A program made the translations under genes and the position numbers. DNA of 64,000 nucleotides from Phoronis australis. Taxonomy: Eukaryota > Phoronida > Phoronidae. Shown one piece after another: positions 1-12,841 of the stretch. The stretch is from assembly GCA_002633005.1 (NCBI GenBank), contig NMRA01000029.1:964086-1028085 (forward strand), in the 5' to 3' direction. Under the pieces are notes generated by a model that saw only the letters and a list, made by a program, of their open reading frames with translations, was not told the origin of the DNA and searched no databases. Numbering within the stretch: position 1 is the stretch's first letter; each line of letters starts with the position of its first letter.

Positions 1-1336
1 TGTTTTCAAGATTTCAAAATTTGGTCATGTTGCTCATACCGTGGTTTTTCCATTAATGTACCTTCGTTTTTTGATAAATTTTACTAAAAAGACACCGTCA
101 CCTGTCGCAGTTACAATGGTAGATCGATCAAATGTAAAAAAATCTAAAGAATTTCTACTTTTACAGAGTTAAAAAATCTATAGTTCAATATATGTATTGC
201 TAGCTACACATTCACAACCTTAGAGCATCATGGGATTTACCCGCATTTTGTTGGAAAAGTTCAAGACGTACAAAAGACAAAAATGATCAAAATCATGACT
301 TTAAAATTTTCAAAGCCACAGGCTCAATTTTAACCAGTCGCACCTTTTCGTTAAAGACACATACGACGCCCTCTTTAAAAACTGTTTCATTCGCGTTTTG
401 GGGTGTAACCTTTTTTGCAAGTTTTTAATATGGCAAGTTTGTGTCTCTAGTTTTGCGCGACACAGACTGTGAACCAACAGGAGATCACAGATTACTTATA
501 GGAATTGATCAGACACCTTTAAACTTGACTTATTGCAGTTTGAGATAACTCACTTATACCTAACTGTTACCCAAGCATGTGGCTTTATATTTAAAGGTGT
601 TTTCGGTTTCTCAAAACTCCATTAAAACACAAAACACTGCTACAACCAACAGGAATTACAAGGCAATATCTAAGAGAACCACAACAATATCTTGACTGAC
701 AATTTCCAGTAAAGTTAAAATTTCACAGGAACACAGAATTATTGATTCACCCAATTATTTGCGGATTATAACAGGCCAGGTCTTAATTTGATCAGTCTAC
801 TAATACCTCACCATGGTTATGACACATCTTAATTACACATTACTAGTCCACAATTAATCAACTCGAGAACAAATTAGTCTAGTGACCTTAAACAGCGAGA
901 TGGAAGTCATGTGTTGAGAGTCAGTGGTCAAAACTGGAAACTCCTCGACTTGATAAGCTAATATCACATGCATTGGAAACAGGCATTACGTCACCATAGC
1001 GAGACTGCTGAGAATGAAGAATCGACTAGAGTTCAGAGAGGAGAAAAATTATCCAAAGCCCCCAGCAGAATATCCACACCATTTGCAGACACTAGAATCC
1101 ACATACATTAACCAGCCACTTTCTAGTGAAGGCGATTAAACATAGAAGATTTTGTCTCTGTAACTGGAACATTTCATTGAAAGATGAGACAATCTGTGAC
1201 CTAGATAAACTACCCACACACTTTGCAGGACTGCATTTTTAAACATCTGCTGAATGGTTTTGAGTTGATGCCAAACCTACATTCACACTATTTACCACCA
1301 ATGTAGTTTACACATCACTGAGCATGTTACATCATA

Positions 1337-1863
1337 GACAGTCACCACCGTCTCGACCAGCCTTCGAAGCTCCCATAGGCACTTCACATACCGAAAGCTT
1401 TTTGGCGAATTGTGCCTCGTACTGATTAAAACATCAAAGTCATGTTGTTATTACGGTAGTGCCTTTTGTACATAGAGAAACACCTTAGGAGGCCGTCGAT
1501 GTCTTTACTTCCTTTACAACTCGAAAAAATACTCCTGTAATCAAACTTCTTCTTTGAACAGACCTTCGTTCAGTCGCCCCAATTGGCAAATGGCCATTTT
1601 TACAATGCGCACGCTCCTATTTTTACCGAGCATGGGGCAGTATTAAAAATGGCCAGTTGCCGATTTGGGCAACTGAACGAAGGACTGTTCCAAGAAAAAG
1701 CTTGATTACAGTAGCATTTGTTTGGAAGAACATCGACAGCCTCCTAAGGTGTCCCTCTGTGTGCAAAAGGCACTTATAACACGTGGCTGATGTTTTAATC
1801 GGGTAAAAAGTGCTTATAGGAGCTTCATCGTCTAAAAAACCAGTGGAGACAGTGGTCACTGTC
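1337..1863. mobile_element. 527-bp foldback/MITE with near full-length inverted arms
   Basis: Left arm (about 1337-1612) and right arm (about 1623-1863) are imperfect reverse complements along nearly their whole length, leaving only a short loop. The outermost bases are GACAGTCACCACCGTCTC on the left and the matching GAGACAGTGGTCACTGTC on the right, each flanked by TA. This suggests a TA target duplication as used by Tc1/mariner-type transposases. There is no coding capacity. A 78-codon open frame on the minus strand is a by-product of the arms. Confidence 0.75.
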
Positions 1864-3517
1864 TACTACCTCACTGTGTGTAGGTAGCAATGAAGTGAAG
1901 GGATTATCGCTTGAGGCAGACATGCTCAGTTAGTACCTTCCATCTCTGCAGGCACTGGTTGACCAAGAGAATAAAGACCTTTGTCATTAGCAATTTATTT
2001 TTATGCACAGTCAACATTGTTTTTTGCAGACACCAACACGGAAAATAGAATAACAACAGGCAAAACAATTTTAACTCATCTGACAAAGGAAAGTTATACA
2101 CAAGGAACAATAAATGTTTCCCTGGGATATTGATTACAGATAAAACGAAATGTTATAATAAAACACAGAAAGTCAATTTAAACATTTGCTACAATTTTAC
2201 ATTGATTAATGGATTCTTACTTAATGGGAAGTTCATGACCACTTTCAAAGGACGATTACCCGGCTTCATTCACGAACGTATCCTACTTGAAAGAGTTGCG
2301 TGAAATTCTCATTATCAGATTCATGTAAATGAGTTGGTGCATGTTACTGTGCGAGCAATAAGAAATGAGAAATAGCAGTTCTACGAAAATCGTTCAACCA
2401 CATTCATGATGCTTGAATGCATTAAAGACTTATTATGAGTAATTTAAATCCTACGCAGCGCCATATCGGAAGTTAAATTCAAACGGAAATAGAACGACCT
2501 GGCGTCTGAGTATCTTAAAAACAATCATGAAACTCCAAAGTTGGTTTCTTTATTTGTGTAATTTTTTTAGCAATAATTCACCTGGTTAAAAAGTCTCAAA
2601 AATGTTCCACTAAATAATGAATCATGGAACTATAGAAAAGTGAGTTATACACTGTTTATGCTTGACAAGACTGCCGCATACCACTAATCAGGGCTGGAAA
2701 CGAGAGGTGAGATTTTTGACAGCTCGTATCAAGTCGCAAAATGTGACCTGGAATATCCGATGTATGCGAGCTGAGTTTTTATACTTCTCGGCAGATACCT
2801 GGCAAACATAAAGCAACTCTTGTGAATACAACCATATTGGTTGTTGCCAAATCAAGTTCAAAGGAACACTACCCGAGAACAGCCCTCCCGATAACTTGTA
2901 GCATGTCGTATGAATATGAGATAATGCAGAATTGATCTTTATCGCATTTCATTGGCTAACATTTTCGGGTACTTTTGCAATTTCCAGATTCACCGAAGAA
3001 AGTTTCAGGACATGGCATAACAAGCGATAAAACGTCACAAAACAGCGGTGTTTCTACTAATTCTTAAATGATCAACTTACTTAAGTTTGTGGTGGAAAAA
3101 CATGTTTTCATGTAAGATGTCATTACCACATGTACCAAATCTCCACAACCAAATTCCTGATATCGCACAGCCGTTGTTAGCACACAAGCCGTCCAGGCAG
3201 ATAATCGTGACTTAGAAATGGGCGTCTCGTTTTTTAGCGTATAAGACAGCAAAGGTGAAAATGGCAACCCCATCAATCGCCAAATGACGGCCATGTCTTT
3301 ACTTTCAGCAAAGTAGTTTTTGAGTTGCCAAAAAATTCTCAAACCCCTTTTCTTGTTTCTGCGACTACGTGCGCGAAATATGATTTTCTTTCACACGAGC
3401 TACTCCAGTGATTCAAGAGCGTGAACTCACACGTGCGCACCATTCCAAGGCTGCACATCAAAGGAGAACAGCGATAGTCCTAAATGAAAGAGTATACCGG
3501 CATTTTGGCTGTGTTAA

Positions 3518-3673
3518 CAGCGGCAGATTTAGAGGGGGGCCAAGGGGGCCATGCCCCCCTAAAATTCACCCAGATACCTAACAGGCAGTTTGGGGGTGTG
3601 AATGTCTGTCAGGCAAAATCCTGGCTAATATTCTGCCCTGCCCCCCAACTCAAAATCCTGGATCTGCCCCTAG
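3518..3673. mobile_element. 156-bp TIR element, GGCGGATTTAGG/CCTGGATCCGCC family, copy 1
   Basis: The ends are CAGCGGCAGATTTAG and CTGGATCTGCCCCTAG, which are imperfect terminal inverted repeats. The element is flanked on both sides by GTTAA (3513-3517 and 3674-3678), an exact 5-bp target duplication. The inner ends form a G-run/C-run hairpin (GGGGGGCC ... GCCCCCC). A longer relative with the same ends is at 14470-14754. It has no coding content and is presumably mobilised in trans. Confidence 0.75.
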
Positions 3674-4430
3674 GTTAAGCATCCGGGTGCCAGTGGTTTA
3701 TTTGAAAATGAACTTAACAGATTTCCGGCGGCTGTTATAAAAGACCCGATGCTTTACGATATTCACCGGGAATGATATAAACCACAACTGATATTTTCCT
3801 GTTCCAATGTTTCCTGGAGTCGATGTTCCCTAAATCCGATATTCTATGCCCGTAGCCAGCTACTGCAACTAAACGAATTGATGCCAAATTGTGGTAAGCG
3901 AACTTTTTATTCTTCTCTTCATACATCCCTCGCCTTACAGGCAATTTTTTGCTCCCAGAACACCGTCGGCATAAAATGTTCAGACTCCAATAGAAACAAT
4001 CTTGTTCCGGCTGAAGCCGGCAATTAAAAACAAAATTATTCGGGGTGGCTAAAAAGGGTACAGTGTAGGTGGTAACGAAACCCAGAAAGTCACCCCTACT
4101 AGATGGAGTTTGCCTCGCAAAATCATATTATAATAACGTTTCTTACCATTGCAGTCTTTCAATATCTTATTACCGCAAATACTCAGGTTAACTAACAACG
4201 TATGCTCATGCACCTACTCCGTACCTTTGAGGTGTTTCATAATAAGTGCTCACTGGTCTACCAAGCATTCCCCCTCAACTTTTGAGAATTTCCAATTAAG
4301 CGCCCACTGGTCAGGCTATCGACCATCATAGCGCAATACAAACGACGGCGCGTGGTTTGAAATTGACATGCAGTCTATAGTGAGTCACTCTCATTTTACA
4401 CATTAACAAATTCAGTTTTCAATATGTAAC

Positions 4431-4680
4431 AAGAGCAACGCGGAACGTTGAAATACGCCAACGAATGCATTGCAAATGGTGTGCTTTTAGGGTTATTTAT
4501 TTGTATTATAAAAATGGCCACTAGATGGTGCAAAAACATACAATCCACCCAAAAACAAGAACATGCCATATTTCATAAAAATCTGTCAAGGAAATTCATA
4601 GAAACAAAGGAAAACACAACAAAATCAAATTGCCACTAGTGCATGGGCACAGTGTCCGTTGGATCCGCCTGAAAGTCATC
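4431..4680. repeat. Dispersed repeat family A, partial copy
   Basis: It begins with the family's end motif ACAAGAGCAACGCGGA and continues with the conserved text around ATAAAAATGGCCACTAGATGG and GTTGGATCCGCCTGAAAGTC. The same text occurs at 9952-10518 and, reversed, at 38653-39318. This copy lacks the far end. Confidence 0.6.
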
Positions 4681-4743
4681 GTCGTCTGACGTTATCTTCA
4701 GTATTGGTGATAGAAAGTAGATTTCAGATATGCAGGCCCAGAG

Positions 4744-4873
4744 CAGGGTAGAGTTCAGTAATGCTAGGACCTCCCTTTAAAAATCTAGCCAAGATCATGT
4801 GTTCTCATTTAAAATAGACGTCAATATCTCGCGTAATCTTGCAAAGTCTTGCTTTTTACTGAACTCTACCCTG
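4744..4873. repeat. 130-bp miniature element with perfect 18-bp inverted termini
   Basis: CAGGGTAGAGTTCAGTAA at 4744-4761 is matched by its exact reverse complement at 4856-4873. The interior is unrelated AT-rich sequence. I could not identify a target duplication, so mobility is inferred from structure only. Confidence 0.5.
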
Positions 4874-6239
4874 AACTGAAAACACAACTTGGAGTTAAAC
4901 CCCACTCTACGTTAAGCGTATTTAGCGTATTTAACTCCATGGTAAAGCCACAGGCTTTGAATTCTGCACATGGCACATAGACTATGGCGAGAATTGGCGG
5001 TTTATAATAAACTCACAAAAACAGCAAATTTTGTAGTTTTATATAGCTCTGGTTAAAGCTAAACAACTTCAAGGAGTATAATATGCAAAAAATTACGAGT
5101 CGTTACTGAACTTTTAGAGATAAAAAGGGTAACGTTTCGCCAACGTCTACATTGTTTTAAATTCAAGGAGTCTTTTCCCATCTAACAAAAATACTAAAAA
5201 TGAGTTTTCCGGCCATATAAAACCCAAGCATTTCCTTTCAACGGACATTCAGTCTTTCACAAAAGTTCTGATAGATTTCAATTTTATACAATTGCTCCAC
5301 TCTGTTTGGGGCACACCAGAACAGCACCTTTGTTGTTAACCTCAATCTGTTGCCAGGCAGCCAAGCATTTGACCTACATTCCTGGGATGTCAAGAAGCAA
5401 GGCCAGAGACAAGTTTCTAACTAATGAAAGTATGCAGGTCACAAGATTTGACTCAGGGTCAGAAAGACTGAGTTGGTAGTGATTGAGCTAGTGTGCTTGT
5501 CAAAGATGACATGGAAAATGTGAACCAGATCATAGCCCCAATACATCAACAGGCTGATAAAGATTTTAGTTACTGTATTTGGAAAGATTATTGTTGGGTT
5601 TCTTATTCATGCAGTTTTATTATACGATATGATTAACTTTATTACAGAATTTAGCATGAAGCTGTTGATCTGCGGATAAAACAATTGCTAAAATATAACT
5701 CAAACACAAAGTGTTAACTGCATAATTACGCATGAAATATAAACGGTGAATAATACTTATTCCACAATGTAAGAAACGCAGAAGAAAAACTTAAGATCAG
5801 ATTCATTTATAAAAAGAGTGTCATCAAATTGGTGATGAATACCGTACTGCATAAAAATTCATGAATAAGTGTTCACCTCACTCTATAATGTACTGTTGTA
5901 TCAGACATAGTACATACTATACATTGCTAATGTATCAAGGTTGTGTACTTGTTTTTCAGTTGCTCAACCAAGGAATAAAAGGAGAGAGTTTGAGCTTAAG
6001 CTTAATTTAACTTTGCATCTTCAATGACTTTGGTGACATTCATATGGCAGGTCAGTCCTAGAGTTTTAGCAGGGTGTTTTTGCTGTCTCAAATTGTATGC
6101 TGCACTTATCAACAGGAATACTTGCAAAATAATTGCATTAGAAACATGTGTATGTCAACTAGCCATGTGTCTAACTCTTAGAATTTCTGGTCAGTGAACT
6201 TCAATTTCAAAGCTCACGGTGGCCACAGTGACTATCTGA

Positions 6240-6372
6240 CTGTGGTTAAGTGTCCACGTCTGGGTAAATGCCCAACACATTTTTGAAATTTCCAATTTAA
6301 GCGCCCATCTCTGGGTTAAGTGCTCACTTCCCGAGTTCCAGGCTTACCAATTTAAGCGCCCAGGGCATTCAT
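6240..6372. repeat. AAGCGCCCA-motif repeat fragment
   Basis: Contains TTTCCAATTTAAGCGCCCA and a second AATTTAAGCGCCCAGGGC. These resemble text at 4227-4320 and the terminal parts of the TIR element at 60921-62314 (AAGCGCCC). It is likely a degraded member of that family, but too short to be sure. Confidence 0.35.
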
Positions 6373-8125
6373 CCAAATATGTACAGTAATTTCTCTTTTC
6401 ATAAAGAACCAACATGTTCACAAATTTGAAATGACTCAACAGCGACCAATCATCATAAAGGTAATTGTCTGAGGTCTAGAACATTCAATATGTGTCTACA
6501 GAGCTTTATTGAGAAAATTTGGCTGTCAAGAACTTGTCAACTGGCACGGACAAATCAACTACGTCAGAATTTCCTGGGGATAAAAAGTGTATATCCCAAT
6601 AAGTAACGGGAATCAATATGCCCTGAATGGAGAGTGAGACATTATAATCCCTCATGACTGACTTAACTGGCAATGTTTGTCGTGTTCTACAGTGCAAGGA
6701 AACCATGAAGTTCCGATATGTTTACTCGAATGATCAAAAAAATCTCTTTAAAAAGCCTCAGAAAATATAGATCTTTGTTACGTAAACCAAATATCGAGTA
6801 TATCCAGTGCATATATATATTTTGTATAGCACGGTTGTTGCACCTATACCCTACCTCAGGTTGCCAAATGTTGAGGTACTACACATTCAGTTGAATCACA
6901 TTTCAACCTGGTGCACACATTTGCTGAACCAATTACAATACAGAAAAATTCTCCAGTTTGATAGTCTAAAATTTGGGACGCCAAAATTCAGAAGATTAGG
7001 ACACGGGTGATTTCGACATTTATCATATTTGTCAAAATATCAGATGCTGCCTTCTAAATTTTGGTACAAGGTTTGACTCGATTTTTCAAATTTCCCAAAT
7101 TGATATGTTTTTCTGTTCACGCCAAACAGAAATCGCAAACTTCAAATTGGAATAAATCTCTATTTATCATCAGCGAATCTTCAGAATCAACGAATTACAT
7201 ACAGTCTACTATTTCATTATGTGTATTTAGGAACATTCATTCACTGTAATAAAAAAACAAACAAAAGGGTTCCATCTCAAAACGTGAACCAAAACACTGT
7301 TGTTCTCAAAAATGGCACTGCATGAATTTTGGAAAATCTAGTTGAAGCAATAATTTGTAATCGTTGGAAAACTTGATTCCTTGAAGAACTTTGATACCGA
7401 CTTTATCCAGTGAGAAAGCTTAGCCTGGTGTACACAAACCAAATAAGAATCTGTTTTGCCAGAGTACTTCCTCAGTTTGTATTTAATAATCAATACCTCA
7501 GCTCAATTAGAACTACCTACAAACTGTTTATCTGGGGTTACCAGCCTATAAATCCATAAGGCAAGGCACACTCACACAGGCACCAAAATAGCCACAGGCA
7601 ATCTTTGTTAATGAAGCGTAATTGAACAGAATTATCAATTTTACTCACTAGAATGTGCTCACCATAGTTTTGACTTCTGACTGCCTATTTCATAATAAAA
7701 ACAAACGAGTCTTAACATGGTATACAGGCTTAACAATGTGGTATAAAGCCAAGAGGGCACCAAGGTAAATGCATGGATGTTTTGAAACATAGGTTTGAAC
7801 AGTCCATTCTGGCCTATAATCGAAGTTAAGAGCGCAAGTTAACTTGGCACAAAATGGCTGGAGATAACAGCGGAGGCTCAACGAATATTACTTCGATGCC
7901 ATCAGAGTTATAGGCTGGTGTCGCTGTCAATAACAACAGAGTTGTGGTATGACAATATTTTTTATTTTTATTCACCACCCTACCACCGTTATGAAGCAAG
8001 AAAATGCACACAATGACCCAGCCACTTTAAGAAACTCATTATAATTGAATTTTATTTATTTAAAGCCGGATTTTACCCTGTTTGGCTACGAAAAAACAGA
8101 AAATGATTTAAGCTCACACAATTGG

Positions 8126-8214
8126 TCTCATAATAATATTTCCATTATAAGATTCTATTTTTATATTGGCAATAGAAATAGAATCATATTACGGTAAGGA
8201 ATATTACGAGATTA
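8126..8214. repeat. Short foldback sequence, arms about 36 bp
   Basis: The two halves, centred on a short TATTGGC loop near 8167, are imperfect reverse complements (ATAAGATTCTATTT against AAATAGAATCATAT, extended on both sides). It is AT-rich and non-coding. It could be a minimal MITE or a chance AT palindrome. Confidence 0.4.
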
Positions 8215-8832
8215 GTTTTACAAGAGTGAAAAGCCCAATTCGGTTTTCATTTTTTTAGCCCACTAAACAAAGCAAAATACAGTCTTAATTAATTATCAAA
8301 AATATCTTCGGCGAGTAAACTGATCTGTCAATAACTTCATTTGCAATGGGACTCAGATGCAAGTTGTATAGTATGAAGTGAACGATAAACGTAACAGCAC
8401 TAAATGACGTGTTTCCTTATTACGACAGCTAGGCGCAAGAGAAGTTCACAGTCATAGTAAGGAATGACCACAGACTAACGCAAAGTTAGGTTGTTGAAAA
8501 TATAATATATTCTAAAAAACTGACACTTTTCAGAAATGACTAGTCATGAATGGAATAATCCGTCATGACAGGAAACGAACTTTTGTTTATTTTTTATGAT
8601 GGCTCCGGTGTAAATTAAAAAAAATAGCTGGACGCAGTTCTCTAACCAATGTAATTGAAAAAAACCACTTACAATGCGAACTAATACATTGCAATAACGG
8701 CAATTGTGATGTCAAACTTGAATACACCATCGATCATTCGTACAGACTGCACAGGGCTTGAAGTCACGTCAAGTAATCAATGCTTTTGTGTCTGCACATG
8801 CCCTGAGGAAAATGGCTAGCAGTTTTGACAGG

Positions 8833-8879
<47 letters not shown>

Positions 8880-8882
8880 CAC
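8833..8882. repeat. Compound microsatellite (GCAC)n-(AC)n
   Basis: About nine GCAC units pass directly into an eight-unit AC run. Simple-sequence repeat in the ERC intron, and a likely length polymorphism. Confidence 0.95.
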
Positions 8883-9951
8883 TGAAAAATGCTTCATTTG
8901 CTTTTCTTGGTCATTACAATACATTTCTTGAATGGAATCTTCAGACAGTATTACTGCAGCACAAAGGGCTCTTGTTCTGGTCCACTAACTAGAAACCCTG
9001 ATTCTCTGTAATAAAGGTTTCAGTAACATGATGTATTCTGCGTTTTAATTACCAAAAAAATAATCCATGAAGTTTGCTACACGAGATCAATTCTAAACCA
9101 CAAGTAGGTGATGATCGCTCACCAGCAGACATGTCCACGCAGATGTGTACAGTCTGTTCTTTTTTCGATTTTCCAAAACAAAATAAAAATGGCATGCAGA
9201 AATTCATCTGTAAAATAGAGCTACAGAATAAACACAGTGGAACGAGTAAGGAAACTACCAGGACAATGTCACGTTATCTATTACTTTGAAATAATAAAAC
9301 GGAATCTGCTGACTTACAAAACGGAAAAAAACAGAATTTGAGGTTTGCTAAAACGGAGTTCACTATTTTTGAGAATGTTAAATTCGTGCAATGCCATGTG
9401 ATAATTTTTGCATTGTGGAAAGAACTTAACTACAACAAGAATGATTGCCCAATCAATCAGTAGCCATTGTTGCCAAGAGACAGAGCTGGTCAGGGTTGTT
9501 GTTTATGTTCCAAAACACCATAATTAACAGCAAACTAAGCAACCATGAAACTCATCACATGCTATATTCCCACATGTTAGGACTAGCCAACTTACTCTAT
9601 TAGGTTGTCTAGCAGTTTATAAGTTTACTTATTCAAGCGAAATAAATCTACAAATCAAAACATTTCAACTCCGTAAAAATATATTTTTTGAAAGTGGAAA
9701 CCTTGTAGAGCTCAACTTTTGACTTTATTAGTAAAATTTAGCAAGAAAGAAAGGTACATTCATAGCATAACATGACCAAATTTCACCAAAGAATATAAAT
9801 TCTGAAGATGGAATCTTAAGCAAAATATTTTTTACCAAAACTCAAATTCGTATGATATATGGTCATAAAAATTAGAAAATGACCAATTTCAACCGCTGCC
9901 TGGTCATTAACTACAGTCACATCTCACTGACTTCAGATAAGAATAATTAAA

Positions 9952-10518
9952 CAAGAGCAACGCGGAGCATTGAAATGCGCCCACGAATGCATCACAAACG
10001 GTGTGCTAAACGGGTTATTTATTTGTGTCATAAAAATGGCCACCAGATGGTGAAAAATGTACAATCCATCCAAAAATGGTAACATGTCATAGATTCTTTA
10101 ATAGAAAGCTATTCACCAAATTTCATAGAAATCTGTCACGGAAATTCAGAGAAACAGTGTTCATTGGATCCGCCTGAAAGTCGTCACTGTTTGTTGGCCA
10201 CTAGGTGGCGCAATCTATCCGAAAACAAGAGGATAACGTCATCTCACTTATAGATGCCAACATGCCAAATTACATGAAAATACGCTGAAGACCTTTGAAG
10301 ATAAAGAGGTAAGCATAAAAAACTAAAATTGCCACCAGGGGGCACACCAGTAGTCGGATCCATTCGAAAATTCGCTCAAGTCGTCCCATCCATGAAAGGA
10401 ACACATGTGCAAAATTTTATGAACATATGTCAAATGGTTTTGGAGTTAGAGCAGCGGACGTCGGACGGACGGAGATGACGGCATAATGCGTCCATGTACA
10501 AATATGTGGGCGCATAAA
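9952..10518. repeat. Dispersed repeat family A, best-preserved copy
   Basis: It runs from AACAAGAGCAACGCGGAGC to GTGGGCGCATAAAA. Inside are repeated modules built on a 'cannot-code' phrase (an ATTTCATAGAAA or AATTTTATGAACATATG core) separated by lines such as GGCCACCAGATGG and GGCGCAATC. The same ends and modules recur at 4431, 27967, 29283 and 38653. It has no open frame. I read it as a non-autonomous element or LINE 3' end; the source element is not in the window. Confidence 0.65.
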
Positions 10519-12365
10519 AATTGACCCTTTTTTCATTTTTTAAAGTCTTCTATCATTATTCTAGGTGCCTAAAATTTCTCAGAATCAAATCACTGTCCGA
10601 CGGATGTTATGTTATAGATCTCAACAAACAGCATAGCAATTATTTGGTACTACTTATGATTAAATAAAGAAAACAAATAAAATTTCAGTTGTGGGCCATA
10701 TTGTGTCAAAACAGGGGTACCCGATAACTGAACTATTTCTATTTTTGCTGTGCTATCAAGACAATAAACAACTGTCTAAATTCTGGTAAAATCTAACCAT
10801 TATTCAGAAATGAGAGTTAATTTTGTCATTTTTTTCATAAAACGGTTTCATTTAGTTACCATAGTACGGCTTACCATGATTGTTGAGTTGTGTAATACAG
10901 GTACGGTACTATTACTGATGAGTTGGTTGCATATAGCACAATGTTAGAAGATTCTGACACAATGGACGAAGGGGCACTTATCGTAATTATTTTCGTCTTA
11001 ACTCCTGTGAAATTTTTCCTTTTCTACTCCTAATTGGAAAGCATACACCTGGGGGCTTCTTGTCACCGATTTTAAGTCCCAAGCTGAAAGAATGACAGAT
11101 AATTTCCTAGAGCCTGTACACTAACTAATGGTTGTATCTATATTTTGAATTACATTACAACGCCATTTAAAAATAACTTTATTCGCCAAATATACACATT
11201 GTCAATTATTGGACAACCGAAACAAAGGTACCTTCAATGTTCTGTACTCTAGTTTCGGAATAAATCACTTGAAATTAAATTACCTACCACATGCTAATAA
11301 GGCCTGATAAATTTAATATGCTTTCTGCTAATTAAACCAGCTGCCCAGCAAAGCTCTCCACAGTAGCAGATCCCACACACACTTTGCTCATTAAGAGCAC
11401 AATGCTCTTCTCAGTCACTGTATGGTGCAGGTATAATTCTTCAGGCTAAATGAGCATCCTGTTGACATCTATTTCAAGTAACAGTCCCAACATTTTCAGA
11501 ATAACACATGGCTTGCTTGACTTTTGTCTTTAAATGAAAAAATCTAATTCTGCTTGGCACTATGCACTCAAGACCCTAGACAGACAATGAGAAACAGACC
11601 TTCACCTCAAACTACAGGCTCTCCTGTAGCTTACACTAGATTCTTTGAGTTAAACCTTTTAGCTGTGGAAGTGATTTTTCTTCCATTTAGCTGTCAATAC
11701 TGTAGTCATACCAGCGTTTTGTTTTAAAAATATTACATGTACTTATCAGATCATGCCAAATGAGCCAGCAATTCAAGTAACATGCACCATTCTCAAATTT
11801 GCAATTTTGGGTTGGCTGACCCCAATAAACTGTGAAATGTTTTCTGGAGTCGCGCACGGTTTCAATGTTCTTGTTGGTAATCAAAATCCAATCCTACCAC
11901 AGCAAGAAATACCACAAGACCAATTTTATGAGCTTTTTGAATTAACTCATTTTCATTTTTGGCAGCTAAATGCTAAAGAAAAGCAGTTTTCAGTACCACA
12001 CACTAGGCATTGAGAGATAACATAAACTGGGATACTGGGCCACAAGTTATCAGGGGCGGATGCTCATCCATAAATTTTCATGAAGACTTGACATTTTTCA
12101 AAAGCCAAATGGCTTACATAATTGATGAGAACTCGCTACATAATTGGCCAATATGAATTTTAAAGCAAACAGTACATTCATTCATTGTGTACGCATGGCA
12201 GTTATTCAAACAGCATAGCACAAGGAGAATGCAAAAAAAACCCTTCATTATCACTGTACTGGATGAAATTGACATTTTCCATTTTTTCAACAATCCATTA
12301 TTTCAAATGCATACTTCAACCAAACACTGTGCAGTTACAACTAAATCACACAACAAAGTCAAATT

Positions 12366-12841
12366 GCCAAACTTTTCTTTTCCTTAATCTACTTCCTGCT
12401 CTATCTTTTTTAACTTTCATTCCATTCGACTTCCCCACCTTCTCTTTCCCACTAGCCCATCCTCCCTTCCTAGCTCTCCCACCTGATTCCTCACTCTCTA
12501 TTTCCTCCTCCCTTAGCCCAGTCCTGTCTTTTCTCTTCATACTTCTCATTACTCATTCCTTCCATTCTCCCCAACCCCTTTCCCCACCCACTTCCCTTCC
12601 CATGCCCCTTGATCCTCATTTCTATCCCTTCCATCAGTTCCTGTTCTATCCTTTACCCTCTTCACCCACCTTGCTCTTATCCTCTTTCACTTCCTGTCTA
12701 CCTTCCCTAACCACGATCCTCCCCATTCCTCCCATTCCGCCTTCCTCTCTACCCTCCCTAACCATCTTGCTCTTCATTCCTACCCTCGCCCCACATCCTT
12801 CTCCCATTCTCCTCTCCACCCTCCTACACTTCTCCACTTAC
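12366..12841. repeat. ~475-bp polypyrimidine tract (polypurine on the ERC sense strand)
   Basis: The plus strand is almost purely C and T from about 12366 to 12838, directly abutting the donor site of the ERC first coding exon. The sense transcript of ERC would therefore begin its intron with about 475 nt of G/A-rich RNA. An open plus-strand frame of 263 codons (12185-12976) is caused by the absence of A/G-starting stops in this composition and is not a gene. Confidence 0.9.

Larger units (their letters stand above)
1..12841 (-). other. ERC intron 1 (partial), non-coding and repeat-rich
   Basis: This stretch starts at the GT donor of the ERC exon at 12841 and runs off the left edge. Open frames here are short and show no protein family I recognise. 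It is AT-rich and holds the foldback, TIR, dispersed-repeat and microsatellite elements listed separately. In 1867-3517, 4874-6239, 6373-8125, 8215-8832, 8883-9951 and 10519-12365 I see no gene or repeat that I can name. Confidence 0.7.
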
